Below, in pieces: positions 1 to 7,604 of a stretch of 19,037 nucleotides of DNA; position 1 is the stretch's first letter, and each line of letters begins with the position of its first letter. A program made the translations under genes and the position numbers. This stretch comes from CAZAXU01 sp964489245 (GTDB lineage Bacteria > Bacteroidota > Bacteroidia > Flavobacteriales > Flavobacteriaceae), in assembly GCA_964489245.1 (NCBI GenBank), contig CAZAXU010000039.1:1-19037 (forward strand), read 5' to 3'. The notes under the pieces are model-generated. The model saw nothing but the letters and a program-made list of their open reading frames with translations, made no database searches and had not been told where the DNA came from.

Positions 1-80
1 TTTTAGTTTTAGTTGATAAAATATTTCATAAAAAGATATTGATATAAAATCGGCGAAAAATTCTGAATTGCTATACTCCA

Positions 81-128
81 CTTTACAAACTTTCAACTTT
101 ACAAACTTTCAACTTTACAAACTTTAAA
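81..128. repeat. Three tandem copies of a 16-bp unit
   Basis: The unit CTTTACAAACTTTCAA occurs at 81-96 and 97-112, and a third copy with one change (CTTTACAAACTTTAAA) at 113-128. Each unit is itself two similar 8-mers. The array lies just past the stop codon of nadE, so it is in the 3' untranslated or intergenic region. No function can be assigned from sequence. Simple slippage-prone repeat DNA is the most economical reading. Confidence 0.9.
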
Positions 129-149
129 CTTTTTCCTTTGAACCCACAC

Positions 150-1787
150 TCAATCCAAATACTTGGCAACGATTGGCAGTCGCCTTCCCATTCCAAAGGC
201 TTTAGGGCTTACCCGAAGAACAGGGGCGGTTTGATAACGCTTAAATTCATTTCGATTGACCATTTTTAAAATCCGATTGACCAGTACGGCATCAAAACCC
301 AAATCAATGATTTCTTTCGGACCTTTTCGTCCTTCAATATACAGTTTCAAAATTTCGTCTAAAATATCATAGTCCGGCAAGCTGTCGCTATCTTTTTGGT
401 CGGGACGCAATTCTGCAGAGGGTGGTTTTTGAATGGTATTGATTGGAATAATTTCTTTGTTTCTGTTGATATAATCAGCCAAATCATAAACTTCTGTTTT
501 ATAAATGTCTGCTATCACGGAAATACCTCCCGCCAAATCCCCGTAAAGCGTTCCATAGCCAACCGCCATTTCACTTTTATTGGTTGTATTCAACAAAATA
601 TTTCCATGCTTATTAGACATCGCCATTAACAAAATCCCTCTGATTCTCGCTTGAATATTTTCTTCGGTTACATCGAACTTTTTGCCATCAAAAAGCGACT
701 GTAGTTTTTGTTTAAAAGCTCCAAATACATCTTCAATTTTTATCAAATCATATCGAACACCCAAATTTTTGGCTAAATCTTCTGCATCTTTGACGGAATG
801 ATCTGATGAAAATTGAGAAGGCATCAACAAAACACGAACATTGTCTTTTCCCAAAGCTTCTACTGACAGAACAGTTGTCACGGCAGAATCCAATCCGCCG
901 GACAGTCCAATAATGGCATTCTTAAAGCCAATCTTTCCAAAATAGTCTTTAATGCCCAAAACCAATGCATCATGAATCAAATCAATCTTGTTTTTTTCTC
1001 TTTCACGATCTTGTTCTCCTTTCAATACTTCATCAAAATCTATCACTTCAACCGCTTCCTTAAAAAACGGCATTTCCTTGAAAACTTTTCCATTGGGCGA
1101 AATCGCCAAGGAGCCTCCATCAAAAATAATATCTGTCTGTGCTCCTATGTGATTGACATAGAAAACCGGAATTCCATATTGCTCCACATTCTCTTTTAAA
1201 ACACGAATGCGATCTTTTGCATGAAAATAATCAAAGGGTGATGCAGAAACATTCAAAATCATATCCGGTTGGAATTTCATCATCTCATCCATCGGGTTGA
1301 TAGTATACAGCGGATTTTCATTGCCCAAATTCCACAAATCTTCGCAAACGCTAAGGGCTATTTTTTTGCCTTTAAACTCCACAATATTCCACTGACGAGC
1401 TTCTTCAAAATAGCGCGCTTCATCAAAAATATCATAAGTAGGCAATAAAGTTTTATGTTGACGATATTTTTCTTCGCCTTCATAAAGAAATACAGCAGAA
1501 TTATACAAATCTTTTCCTTCAATCACAGGGTTTATCGTTGGTGTTCCCACAACAATTGCAATATTTTTTGAAACTGCTTTCAGCTTTTCAATACTTTTCT
1601 CCGCTCTGTGTATAAAGTCTCTGAATTCTAAAAAATCTCTGGGCGGATAACCCGTAGTTGCCAACTCCGGAAAAACAATGATATCAGCTCCTTGCTGTTC
1701 CGCCTTTGCCACGGCATCCAACATCTTGCCAAGATTATATGCAAAATCTCCAATAATAAAGTTGAGTTGTGCTAAGGCTATTTTCAC
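150..1787 (-). CDS. nadE: Glutamine-dependent NAD+ synthetase
   Basis: This two-domain enzyme makes NAD+ from nicotinic acid adenine dinucleotide, ATP and glutamine in the cytoplasm. Residues about 1-260 are a nitrilase-fold glutaminase with the expected triad: Glu41 (FPELATTGYPPRD), Lys112 (HKTLLP) and Cys148 (SVCEDLW). Residues about 265-545 are the synthetase domain, with the ATP pyrophosphatase loop SGGLDSA at 296-302. The length of 545 residues is normal for the glutaminase-fused form. The start is GTG at 1785-1787. An ATG overlapping it at 1787-1789 is out of frame and meets TGA at once, so GTG is the best start. The oxoamine synthase gene lies 135 bp upstream on the same strand. I saw no good TAnnTTTG promoter between them, so readthrough is possible. 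Confidence 0.96.
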   Translation of the reverse strand: MKIALAQLNFIIGDFAYNLGKMLDAVAKAEQQGADIIVFPELATTGYPPRDFLEFRDFIHRAEKSIEKLKAVSKNIAIVVGTPTINPVIEGKDLYNSAVFLYEGEEKYRQHKTLLPTYDIFDEARYFEEARQWNIVEFKGKKIALSVCEDLWNLGNENPLYTINPMDEMMKFQPDMILNVSASPFDYFHAKDRIRVLKENVEQYGIPVFYVNHIGAQTDIIFDGGSLAISPNGKVFKEMPFFKEAVEVIDFDEVLKGEQDREREKNKIDLIHDALVLGIKDYFGKIGFKNAIIGLSGGLDSAVTTVLSVEALGKDNVRVLLMPSQFSSDHSVKDAEDLAKNLGVRYDLIKIEDVFGAFKQKLQSLFDGKKFDVTEENIQARIRGILLMAMSNKHGNILLNTTNKSEMAVGYGTLYGDLAGGISVIADIYKTEVYDLADYINRNKEIIPINTIQKPPSAELRPDQKDSDSLPDYDILDEILKLYIEGRKGPKEIIDLGFDAVLVNRILKMVNRNEFKRYQTAPVLRVSPKAFGMGRRLPIVAKYLD

Positions 1788-1922
1788 ATGTCCGAATTTA
1801 TCTAGTAATTTATTGTTTATCCGTTGATTATGTTTTGTATTGCTATCAACTCTCGCTTTCCGAGTCCCTATTTTTTTATCGGTTATTTTTCAATCTTCCT
1901 TTTTTGATTTTTTTCAACCAAA

Positions 1923-3182
1923 TCAGCCTCTCATTCTTTTCATGTATTCGTCTCCGATACGTTTATATATTCCTGATTCCAATTTTTCTCTGATAGCAGA
2001 AAAAGCGGCAACGGTTTGATCTATATCTTCCTGCGTATGTGATGCTGTTGGAATCAAACGCAACAGAATCATTCCTTTTGGAATGACCGGATAAATTACA
2101 ATTGATGTGATAATTTTATATTTTTCACGCAAATCTTTGACCATCACCATTGCTTCCGGCACGCTTCCTTTCAGATATACGGGCGTGATTGCCGTATCGG
2201 TCAAGCCCAAATCAAAGCCGGCATCTTTCAAACCTTTTTGCAGTGCATTGGCAACTTGCCAGAGTTTGTCTTTGAGTTCCGGGCTTCTGCGAATCATGTC
2301 TAAACGTTTTAAAGCGCCCTCAACAAGCGGCATCGGGAGAGATTTTGCAAAAACCTGTGAACGCATATTGTATTTCAGATATTGAATCATGTCGGGATTT
2401 CCGGCAACAAATGCGCCTATGCTTGCCATTGACTTGGCAAAAGTGGCAAAATAAATATCTATTTCGTCTTGCACGCCTTGCTCTTGTCCGGCTCCGGCTC
2501 CTGTCTTGCCCAAAGTTCCGAATCCGTGCGCATCGTCAACCAATAATCTGAAATTATATTTTTTCTTTAGCGCTACAATTTCTCTGAGCTTGCCCTGTTC
2601 TCCACGCATTCCGAAAACACCTTCGGTGATCACCAAAATTCCGCCATTATTCTTTTCTGCCACCACCACTGCTCTCTCCAAATTCTTTTCCAAACTCGCC
2701 ACATCATTGTGCTGAAATGTAAAGCGTTTTCCTTGGTGCAAACGACAACCGTCAATAATGCTGGCATGCGAGTCACTATCATAGACAATCACATCATTTT
2801 TCGTCACCAAACTATCAATAATCGACACATTCCCCTGATAGCCGAAATTGAGTAAATACGCCGCCTCCTTGCACACAAATGCCGCTAATTCTTTCTCCAA
2901 CTGTTCATGTTTCTCTGTTTGCCCTGACATTGCTCTAGCACCCATGGGGTAAGCCAAACCCCATTTTTCCGCCGACTCGGCATCTGCTTTTCTCACCTCA
3001 GGATGATTTGCCAAACCCAAGTAATTATTAATGCTCCAAGTGACCATTTCCTGTCCGTTGAACATCATCCTATTTGAAATCGGACCGCCAAACTTCGGGA
3101 ATACAAAATAGCCCTCCGCCACATCGGCATAGTTTCCTAGTGGTCCTTTATCTTTTTTAAATTTTTCGAATAAATCTCTCAT
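1923..3182 (-). CDS. Alpha-oxoamine synthase family PLP enzyme (serine palmitoyltransferase-like or related acyltransferase)
   Basis: A fold-type I PLP enzyme of the group that condenses an amino acid with an acyl thioester and releases CO2 (8-amino-7-oxononanoate synthase, 2-amino-3-ketobutyrate CoA ligase, serine palmitoyltransferase). Visible hallmarks in the 419-residue form are WSINNYLGLANHPEV near the N-terminus, His139 in DSDSHAS (stacks on PLP), Asp216/His219 in VDDAHGFG, and Lys250 in TFAKSMASIG, the probable Schiff-base lysine. Flavobacteria carry this type widely and it may feed sphingolipid or sulfonolipid base synthesis. The amino-acid substrate (serine, cysteate, glycine or alanine) cannot be read from the sequence, and no biotin or threonine-degradation gene is nearby. 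The frame stays open upstream to a GTG at 3207-3209, but a -7 box ends at that codon, so I use the ATG at 3180-3182, which begins MRDLFEKF. Confidence 0.88.
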   Translation of the reverse strand: MRDLFEKFKKDKGPLGNYADVAEGYFVFPKFGGPISNRMMFNGQEMVTWSINNYLGLANHPEVRKADAESAEKWGLAYPMGARAMSGQTEKHEQLEKELAAFVCKEAAYLLNFGYQGNVSIIDSLVTKNDVIVYDSDSHASIIDGCRLHQGKRFTFQHNDVASLEKNLERAVVVAEKNNGGILVITEGVFGMRGEQGKLREIVALKKKYNFRLLVDDAHGFGTLGKTGAGAGQEQGVQDEIDIYFATFAKSMASIGAFVAGNPDMIQYLKYNMRSQVFAKSLPMPLVEGALKRLDMIRRSPELKDKLWQVANALQKGLKDAGFDLGLTDTAITPVYLKGSVPEAMVMVKDLREKYKIITSIVIYPVIPKGMILLRLIPTASHTQEDIDQTVAAFSAIREKLESGIYKRIGDEYMKRMRG

Positions 3183-3208
3183 TCCAAGTGTTTTCTGAAT
3201 TACGAGCA

Positions 3209-3216
3209 CAAATGTA
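3209..3216 (-). promoter_or_regulatory. Probable -7 box of the oxoamine synthase promoter
   Basis: The minus strand reads TACATTTG, a full match to the Bacteroidota -7 consensus TAnnTTTG, 27 bases upstream of the chosen ATG. I found no TTG at the expected -33 distance, so only the -7 element is supported. The last base of the box overlaps the upstream GTG, which argues against the longer reading frame. Confidence 0.5.
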
Positions 3217-3221
3217 TAAAA

Positions 3222-3254
3222 TTTTATGCATAGATTTATTATGCACGCATAAAA
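3222..3254. repeat. Cluster of TTATGC/GCATAA motifs near the promoter
   Basis: TTTTATGC (3222-3229) is mirrored by GCATAAAA (3247-3254), with a further TTATGC at 3239-3244 and the palindrome TATGCATA at 3225-3232. The cluster lies just upstream of the oxoamine synthase -7 box, where an operator could sit. The operator idea is inference only; short AT-rich repeats also arise by chance here. Confidence 0.3.
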
Positions 3255-3330
3255 AAATTAACATCTCCGGCACAAAATAAAAAACACATTCAATCAACTC
3301 AATAGTCCCATAAAAATTTTAGTCAAGCTT

Positions 3331-3364
3331 TTGGTTAAAAAAATTACGATTTATTGTACCTTTG
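3331..3364 (+). promoter_or_regulatory. Bacteroidota-type promoter of the ABC-F gene
   Basis: TACCTTTG at 3357-3364 matches TAnnTTTG. A TTG at 3331-3333 (within TTTTGG) is 23 bases upstream, at the long end of the 17-23 base spacing known for flavobacterial promoters. The ATG follows 21 bases after the -7 box, which suggests a short leader. Confidence 0.65.
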
Positions 3365-3385
3365 CAAAAATTATAAAAATACGCA

Positions 3386-5008
3386 ATGCTAACAGTAAAC
3401 AATGTATCCATTCAATTTGGAAAAAGAATCTTATTTGATGAGGTAAACGCACAATTTACCAAAGGAAATACCTATGGAATCATCGGTGCAAACGGAGCGG
3501 GGAAATCAACTTTTCTAAAAGTATTATCGGGAGACTTGGATCCTACAACCGGAAATGTTTTTCTGGAATCGGGAAAAAGAATGTCTGTCTTGAAACAGGA
3601 TCACAATGCTTTTGACGAACATAGCGTATTGGAAACCGTTGTGATGGGCAACCAAGATCTGTTTGATATTCAAAAAGAAATGGACGAACTCTATGCCAAA
3701 GAAGAATTCACGGACAAAGAGACCAATCGTTTGGGAGAATTACAAGAGAAATTTGAAGAAATGAACGGCTGGAATGCAGATAGTGATGCCGCCATTCTTT
3801 TATCAAACCTTGGTGTGAAAGAAGAACTTCACTACAGCTTGATGGCAGATTTGGAATCGAAAATGAAAGTTCGTGTGTTGTTGGCACAAGCACTTTTCGG
3901 CAATCCTGATGTTTTGATTATGGATGAGCCTACAAACGATTTGGATTTTACGACCATAGATTGGTTGGAAAACTTCTTGGCAAATTATGAAAATACGGTT
4001 ATTGTAGTTTCTCACGACCGACACTTTCTGGATGCTGTGAGCACACACACGGTTGATATTGATTTTGGCAAATTGAATTTCTATACCGGAAATTATTCGT
4101 TTTGGTATAATGCCAGTCAGCTAAAAGCCAAACAAAGGGCTCAACAAAACAAAAAAGCAGAAGAACGCAAAAAAGAATTGGAAGATTTTATCAGAAGATT
4201 TTCTGCCAATGTTGCTAAATCCAAACAAGCAACCGCTCGTAAGAAAATGATTGAAAAATTAAATATAAACGATGTAAAACCTTCCAGCAGACGATATCCC
4301 GGAATTATCTTTCAACCGGAAAGAGAAGCCGGAGATCAAATTTTTGAAACGAGCGACTTGTCAAAATCAATAGATGGAGAATTGCTGTTTTCTCAAGTGG
4401 ATATCAATTTGAACAGAGGAGACAAAATAGCTCTATTTTCCAAAGATTCCAGAGCTATAACCGCTTTTTATGAAATCATAAATGAAAACCTGAAAGCAGA
4501 TTCGGGTGATTTTCGTTGGGGTGTAACTACCACTCAATCTTATTTGCCTGCCGACAACGCCGAGTTTTTCAAAGAAAAGATGTCTTTAGTAGATTGGCTG
4601 AGGCAATTTGCCAAAACAGAAGAAGAAAGAGAAGATGTATATCTCAGAGGATTTTTAGGAAAAATGCTGTTTAGCGGAGACGAAGCGCTTAAATCCGTAG
4701 AGGTGCTATCCGGAGGAGAGAAAGTGAGAGCCATGCTTTCCAGAATGATGATGAAAAAAGCAAATATTCTGCTTTTTGACGAACCTACAAATCATCTGGA
4801 TTTGGAATCTATCCAAGCCTTGAACAATGCACTTATCAATTTCCCCGGAACAATTATTTTCACCACACGGGATCATACTTTTGCACAATCTGTCTCCAAC
4901 AGAGTAATTGAAATCACTCCAAAAGGAGTAATCGACAGATATTTGACCTTTGATGAATACTTAAATGACAAAAAAGTCAAAGAATTGAGAGAAAAGATGT
5001 ATGTCTAG
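3386..5008 (+). CDS. ABC-F ATPase, YbiT-like, with one degenerate ATP site
   Basis: A soluble protein with two ABC ATPase domains and no membrane segment, belonging to the ribosome-associated ABC-F family (540 residues; E. coli YbiT is similar in size). Domain 1 has Walker A GANGAGKS (34-41), Walker B DVLIMDE (175-181) and switch His210 in SHDRHF. Its signature is atypical (ESKMKVRVLLAQALF, 157-171), as in YbiT. A basic linker at about 245-295 joins the domains. Domain 2 has a perfect signature LSGGE (441-445) and Walker B ILLFDE (461-466). Its Walker A region (351-359, FSKDSRAIT) lacks the glycines and the lysine, and its switch reads TTRDH, with Arg495 where His is usual. The expected role is ATP-gated action at the ribosomal E site. 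An antibiotic-protection role is possible but nothing here supports it. Confidence 0.93.
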   Translation: MLTVNNVSIQFGKRILFDEVNAQFTKGNTYGIIGANGAGKSTFLKVLSGDLDPTTGNVFLESGKRMSVLKQDHNAFDEHSVLETVVMGNQDLFDIQKEMDELYAKEEFTDKETNRLGELQEKFEEMNGWNADSDAAILLSNLGVKEELHYSLMADLESKMKVRVLLAQALFGNPDVLIMDEPTNDLDFTTIDWLENFLANYENTVIVVSHDRHFLDAVSTHTVDIDFGKLNFYTGNYSFWYNASQLKAKQRAQQNKKAEERKKELEDFIRRFSANVAKSKQATARKKMIEKLNINDVKPSSRRYPGIIFQPEREAGDQIFETSDLSKSIDGELLFSQVDINLNRGDKIALFSKDSRAITAFYEIINENLKADSGDFRWGVTTTQSYLPADNAEFFKEKMSLVDWLRQFAKTEEEREDVYLRGFLGKMLFSGDEALKSVEVLSGGEKVRAMLSRMMMKKANILLFDEPTNHLDLESIQALNNALINFPGTIIFTTRDHTFAQSVSNRVIEITPKGVIDRYLTFDEYLNDKKVKELREKMYV

Positions 5009-5063
5009 CCCTTTGGCAAAGATTTTGTATCATTGATGTAAATGTTATTCAAAAAATAAGCAT

Positions 5064-6410
5064 ATGAAAAAAACGATTTTTGTTCTGTCCATGTTAATAA
5101 TCGGTTTTTTGGGCTCTGCACAAAATTCATTGGTAGTTAAGTTTTTACCTCGAGAAAACTATCCTTGGACTATTCTTTATAGAATTCAAGATGTCAAACA
5201 AACCTATATTCAAAATAAGCAGCTCGGAAAAGAGCAATCTGAATTTATATATGATCTCAGTAAACAAAATACCGGAGAATATTTATTGATGTATGATACC
5301 AACCCTAAAAATTTCATCTATTTTATTTATACCGGAACTTCCGTTCATATGAAAGTTTTTCCAAAAGAAAACAATCGGGTGGAATTTATCGATTCAAAAG
5401 AAAATGAAATTCTATATGCTTACAGAAAACAACGAGATTCTTTGGTTGATTTGTTGAACAAAACAGAAAGCAAACTCGCCCGAGATCAAAAACTTACGGA
5501 AACAGAAATTGCTCAATTCAACCGAAATAGAAAAGAACTGAAAAACATCCAAAAAAAGTTCAGAAAACGCTCAAAAAAACTTTTTGCTTATAAACTCATC
5601 ATAAACCTGTCGGAATATTATCCTGAATTTCAAACTGATAAAAGCAAATATTTCAACGACAAAATGCAACATTATTTGGATGACACAAACTGGGACGATG
5701 TTGATTTGATGAACACCAACGTATTGATTGGAAAAATCAATCACTACGTGTTCAATATAAATCCACCCGCCGATTTCAGAAAAAAGCACAAAGAGTATAT
5801 TCAACGTGTTGAAAAAGTTTTGACAAAAATCAAAAATGATAACTACCGTTACAATACAATTCTTTCACTGATTTCGTCATTTGCACAGACAGAAGGCAAG
5901 ACCGCAAAATATCTCGTTGAAAAGTATTATCACAACATGCCTGAAAAGTATAAAACACAAATCAATCTGAAGACGCTTGAGCATGAAATAGGTTTTACTG
6001 TCGGCGAGAAAGTTCCGGATTTTAATTTCAAGGATTTAAAGAAAAAGCACCATTTGTACGAAATCAATAAAAAGCCTTATACGCTACTTATTTTTTGGGG
6101 AGCTACCTGCTCACATTGTTTGAAAGAAATGCCTAAATTTCAAAAGATTATGAAAGCTCATCTCAAGAATTTCGATGTGGTTGCCATTGGTTTGGAAACC
6201 GAAGATTATCCTTGGAGCAGCGAGCATCAATATTATCCTGAATTCTATCATGGTTTAAAACTCCAAAAATGGGATAATCCCATTGTCAAACAATATCATC
6301 TCAAATGGACACCCACATTATTTGTTTTAGATAAAAACCACAAAATTATTGCTAAACCATACGATTCGGAAGCTTTGAAAAACGTGCTGAAAATTATTGA
6401 TAAAAAATAA
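5064..6410 (+). CDS. Secreted TlpA-like thioredoxin-fold protein
   Basis: The 448-residue protein starts with a signal peptide (MKKTIFVLSMLIIGFLGSAQ, cut probably near residue 20). There is no lipobox cysteine, so it is likely soluble in the periplasm. Residues about 310-448 form a TlpA/AhpC-type thioredoxin domain: FWGATCSHC puts the redox pair at Cys349 and Cys352, and the cis-proline is Pro417 in WTPTLFVLD. Residues about 20-310 resemble the extensions (DUF4369/DUF5106-like) common in Bacteroidota TlpA proteins, with a lysine-rich helical stretch at about 120-175. The probable role is disulfide exchange in the envelope; its partner is unknown. It begins 55 bp after the ABC-F stop with no clear promoter between, so the two may share a transcript. 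Confidence 0.88.
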   Translation: MKKTIFVLSMLIIGFLGSAQNSLVVKFLPRENYPWTILYRIQDVKQTYIQNKQLGKEQSEFIYDLSKQNTGEYLLMYDTNPKNFIYFIYTGTSVHMKVFPKENNRVEFIDSKENEILYAYRKQRDSLVDLLNKTESKLARDQKLTETEIAQFNRNRKELKNIQKKFRKRSKKLFAYKLIINLSEYYPEFQTDKSKYFNDKMQHYLDDTNWDDVDLMNTNVLIGKINHYVFNINPPADFRKKHKEYIQRVEKVLTKIKNDNYRYNTILSLISSFAQTEGKTAKYLVEKYYHNMPEKYKTQINLKTLEHEIGFTVGEKVPDFNFKDLKKKHHLYEINKKPYTLLIFWGATCSHCLKEMPKFQKIMKAHLKNFDVVAIGLETEDYPWSSEHQYYPEFYHGLKLQKWDNPIVKQYHLKWTPTLFVLDKNHKIIAKPYDSEALKNVLKIIDKK

Positions 6411-6455
6411 GTTCGAGGAGGTTTTTAAACTCCCCCCGAACTTCAAACTTTTTTT
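6411..6455 (+). terminator. Hairpin terminator between convergent genes
   Basis: GTTCGAGGAGG begins directly after the thioredoxin-like gene's stop and is mirrored by CTCCCCCCGAAC (6430-6441), giving a GC-rich stem with one or two mismatches and a TTTTTAAA loop. A run of T (6449-6455) follows. A-rich DNA on the other side gives T-rich sequence on the minus strand, so the hairpin may also stop transcription from argF. Not folded by software. Confidence 0.6.
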
Positions 6456-6494
6456 AATTCATGGGCTTTTGCCTGTTTATAACAAGAATTAATA

Positions 6495-7493
6495 TTACTT
6501 TCCAAGTGTAGCCACCATCACTGCTTTGATGGTGTGCAATCTGTTTTCCGCCTCGTCAAAAACAATGGATTGTTCACTCTCAAACACTTCCTCGGTCACT
6601 TCCATGGCGCTAATACCATATTTTTGATAGATTTCTTCACCCACTTTGGTATCTCTGTTGTGAAATGCCGGCAAGCAATGCATAAATTTAGTATTTACAC
6701 CGGTTTTATTCATCAAATCTTTGTTGATTTGATAGGGCAAAAGTTTACCGATTCTGTCTTTCCATACCTCTTCAGGTTCACCCATGGAAACCCATACATC
6801 AGTATAGACAAAATCAACGCCTTTCACACCCTCGTCCACTTGATCGGTAATCATGATTTTAGCACCGGTTTCTATGGCAATCTTTTCTGCTTGTGCCACC
6901 AAGTCTTCTTCAGGTTGTAAATCATTCGGAGCAACCAGTCTGATGTCCATTCCCATTTTTGCAGCGCCAATCATCAAAGAATTTCCCAAATTGTTTCTGG
7001 CATCGCCCAGATAGGCAAATGAAATTTGATGCAATGGTTTATCAGAATGTTCTTGCATGGTCAGAAAATCTGCTAAAATCTGTGTAGGATGATACTCATT
7101 GGTCAGACCGTTCCAAACGGGAACACCGGCATATTTTCCAAGCTCTTCAGCAATATCTTGCCCAAAGCCGCGATACTCTATTCCGTCATACATACGTCCC
7201 AACACCCTGGCAGTGTCTTTCATGGTTTCTTTGCTACCGATATGTGAACCACTAGGACCCAAATAGGTGACATTGGCTCCCTGATCATGCGCAGCAACTT
7301 CAAAGGCACAACGTGTCCGGGTTGATGATTTCTCAAATATCAACGCAATATTCTTATTTTTTAATAATTGTTGTTCCGTTCCCGCATATTTTGCTTTCTT
7401 TAGATCTGCAGACAAATCAATCAAAAATTTAATCTCTTTCGGACTGAAATCCAGTAGTTTCAAAAAATTTCTATTTCGTAAATTAAATGCCAT
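6495..7493 (-). CDS. argF: Ornithine carbamoyltransferase
   Basis: It transfers the carbamoyl group of carbamoyl phosphate to L-ornithine to give citrulline. The 332-residue length and the motifs are typical: SSTRTR at 56-61 (carbamoyl phosphate binding), HPTQ at 135-138, DVWVSMGE at 232-239 (ornithine loop) and HCLP at 272-275 with the catalytic Cys273. The sequence closely resembles E. coli ArgI/ArgF, including GPSGSHIG and DTARVLGRMYDG, and does not look like the N-succinylornithine carbamoyltransferase known from some Bacteroidota. No other arginine gene is nearby, so a biosynthetic role and a catabolic role (arginine deiminase pathway, arcB) cannot be separated. It has its own promoter immediately upstream. 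Confidence 0.95.
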   Translation of the reverse strand: MAFNLRNRNFLKLLDFSPKEIKFLIDLSADLKKAKYAGTEQQLLKNKNIALIFEKSSTRTRCAFEVAAHDQGANVTYLGPSGSHIGSKETMKDTARVLGRMYDGIEYRGFGQDIAEELGKYAGVPVWNGLTNEYHPTQILADFLTMQEHSDKPLHQISFAYLGDARNNLGNSLMIGAAKMGMDIRLVAPNDLQPEEDLVAQAEKIAIETGAKIMITDQVDEGVKGVDFVYTDVWVSMGEPEEVWKDRIGKLLPYQINKDLMNKTGVNTKFMHCLPAFHNRDTKVGEEIYQKYGISAMEVTEEVFESEQSIVFDEAENRLHTIKAVMVATLGK

Positions 7494-7516
7494 AATATTA
7501 TCGTTTTAAATTTTGT

Positions 7517-7548
7517 CAAATTTAGAAAATAAATCATCATAAAATCAA
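7517..7548 (-). promoter_or_regulatory. Promoter of argF
   Basis: On the minus strand, TAAATTTG (7517-7524) matches the -7 consensus TAnnTTTG. A TTG (7546-7548, within TTTTG) is 21 bases upstream, the expected spacing for Bacteroidota. The ATG of argF lies 23 bases downstream. Confidence 0.7.
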
Positions 7549-7560
7549 AATATCAATTGG

Positions 7561-7578
7561 TTTTTTCAGCTGAAAAAA
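7561..7578. repeat. 18-bp perfect palindrome between sanA and argF
   Basis: TTTTTTCAGCTGAAAAAA is perfectly self-complementary. It lies 12 bases upstream of the argF -33 element and 26 bases past the sanA stop. It could be an operator for argF or a weak terminator of the sanA transcript. The stem has only a six-base GC-containing core (CAGCTG), so a strong intrinsic terminator is unlikely. Confidence 0.4.
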
Positions 7579-7604
7579 GTTAAAAATTTTAGCCCGAAAA
7601 AGTA

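Noticed and set aside
81..128. CRISPR array
   Set aside because: The units abut with no unique spacers and are only 16 bp long.
1788..1922. Terminator or promoter between the oxoamine synthase and nadE genes
   Set aside because: Only a four-base stem (CTCG/CGAG) and no TAnnTTTG with proper spacing were found, so nothing is claimed.
6534..6920. 128-codon plus-strand frame
   Set aside because: It lies wholly opposite argF, whose motifs and length are canonical; the antisense product has no recognisable feature.
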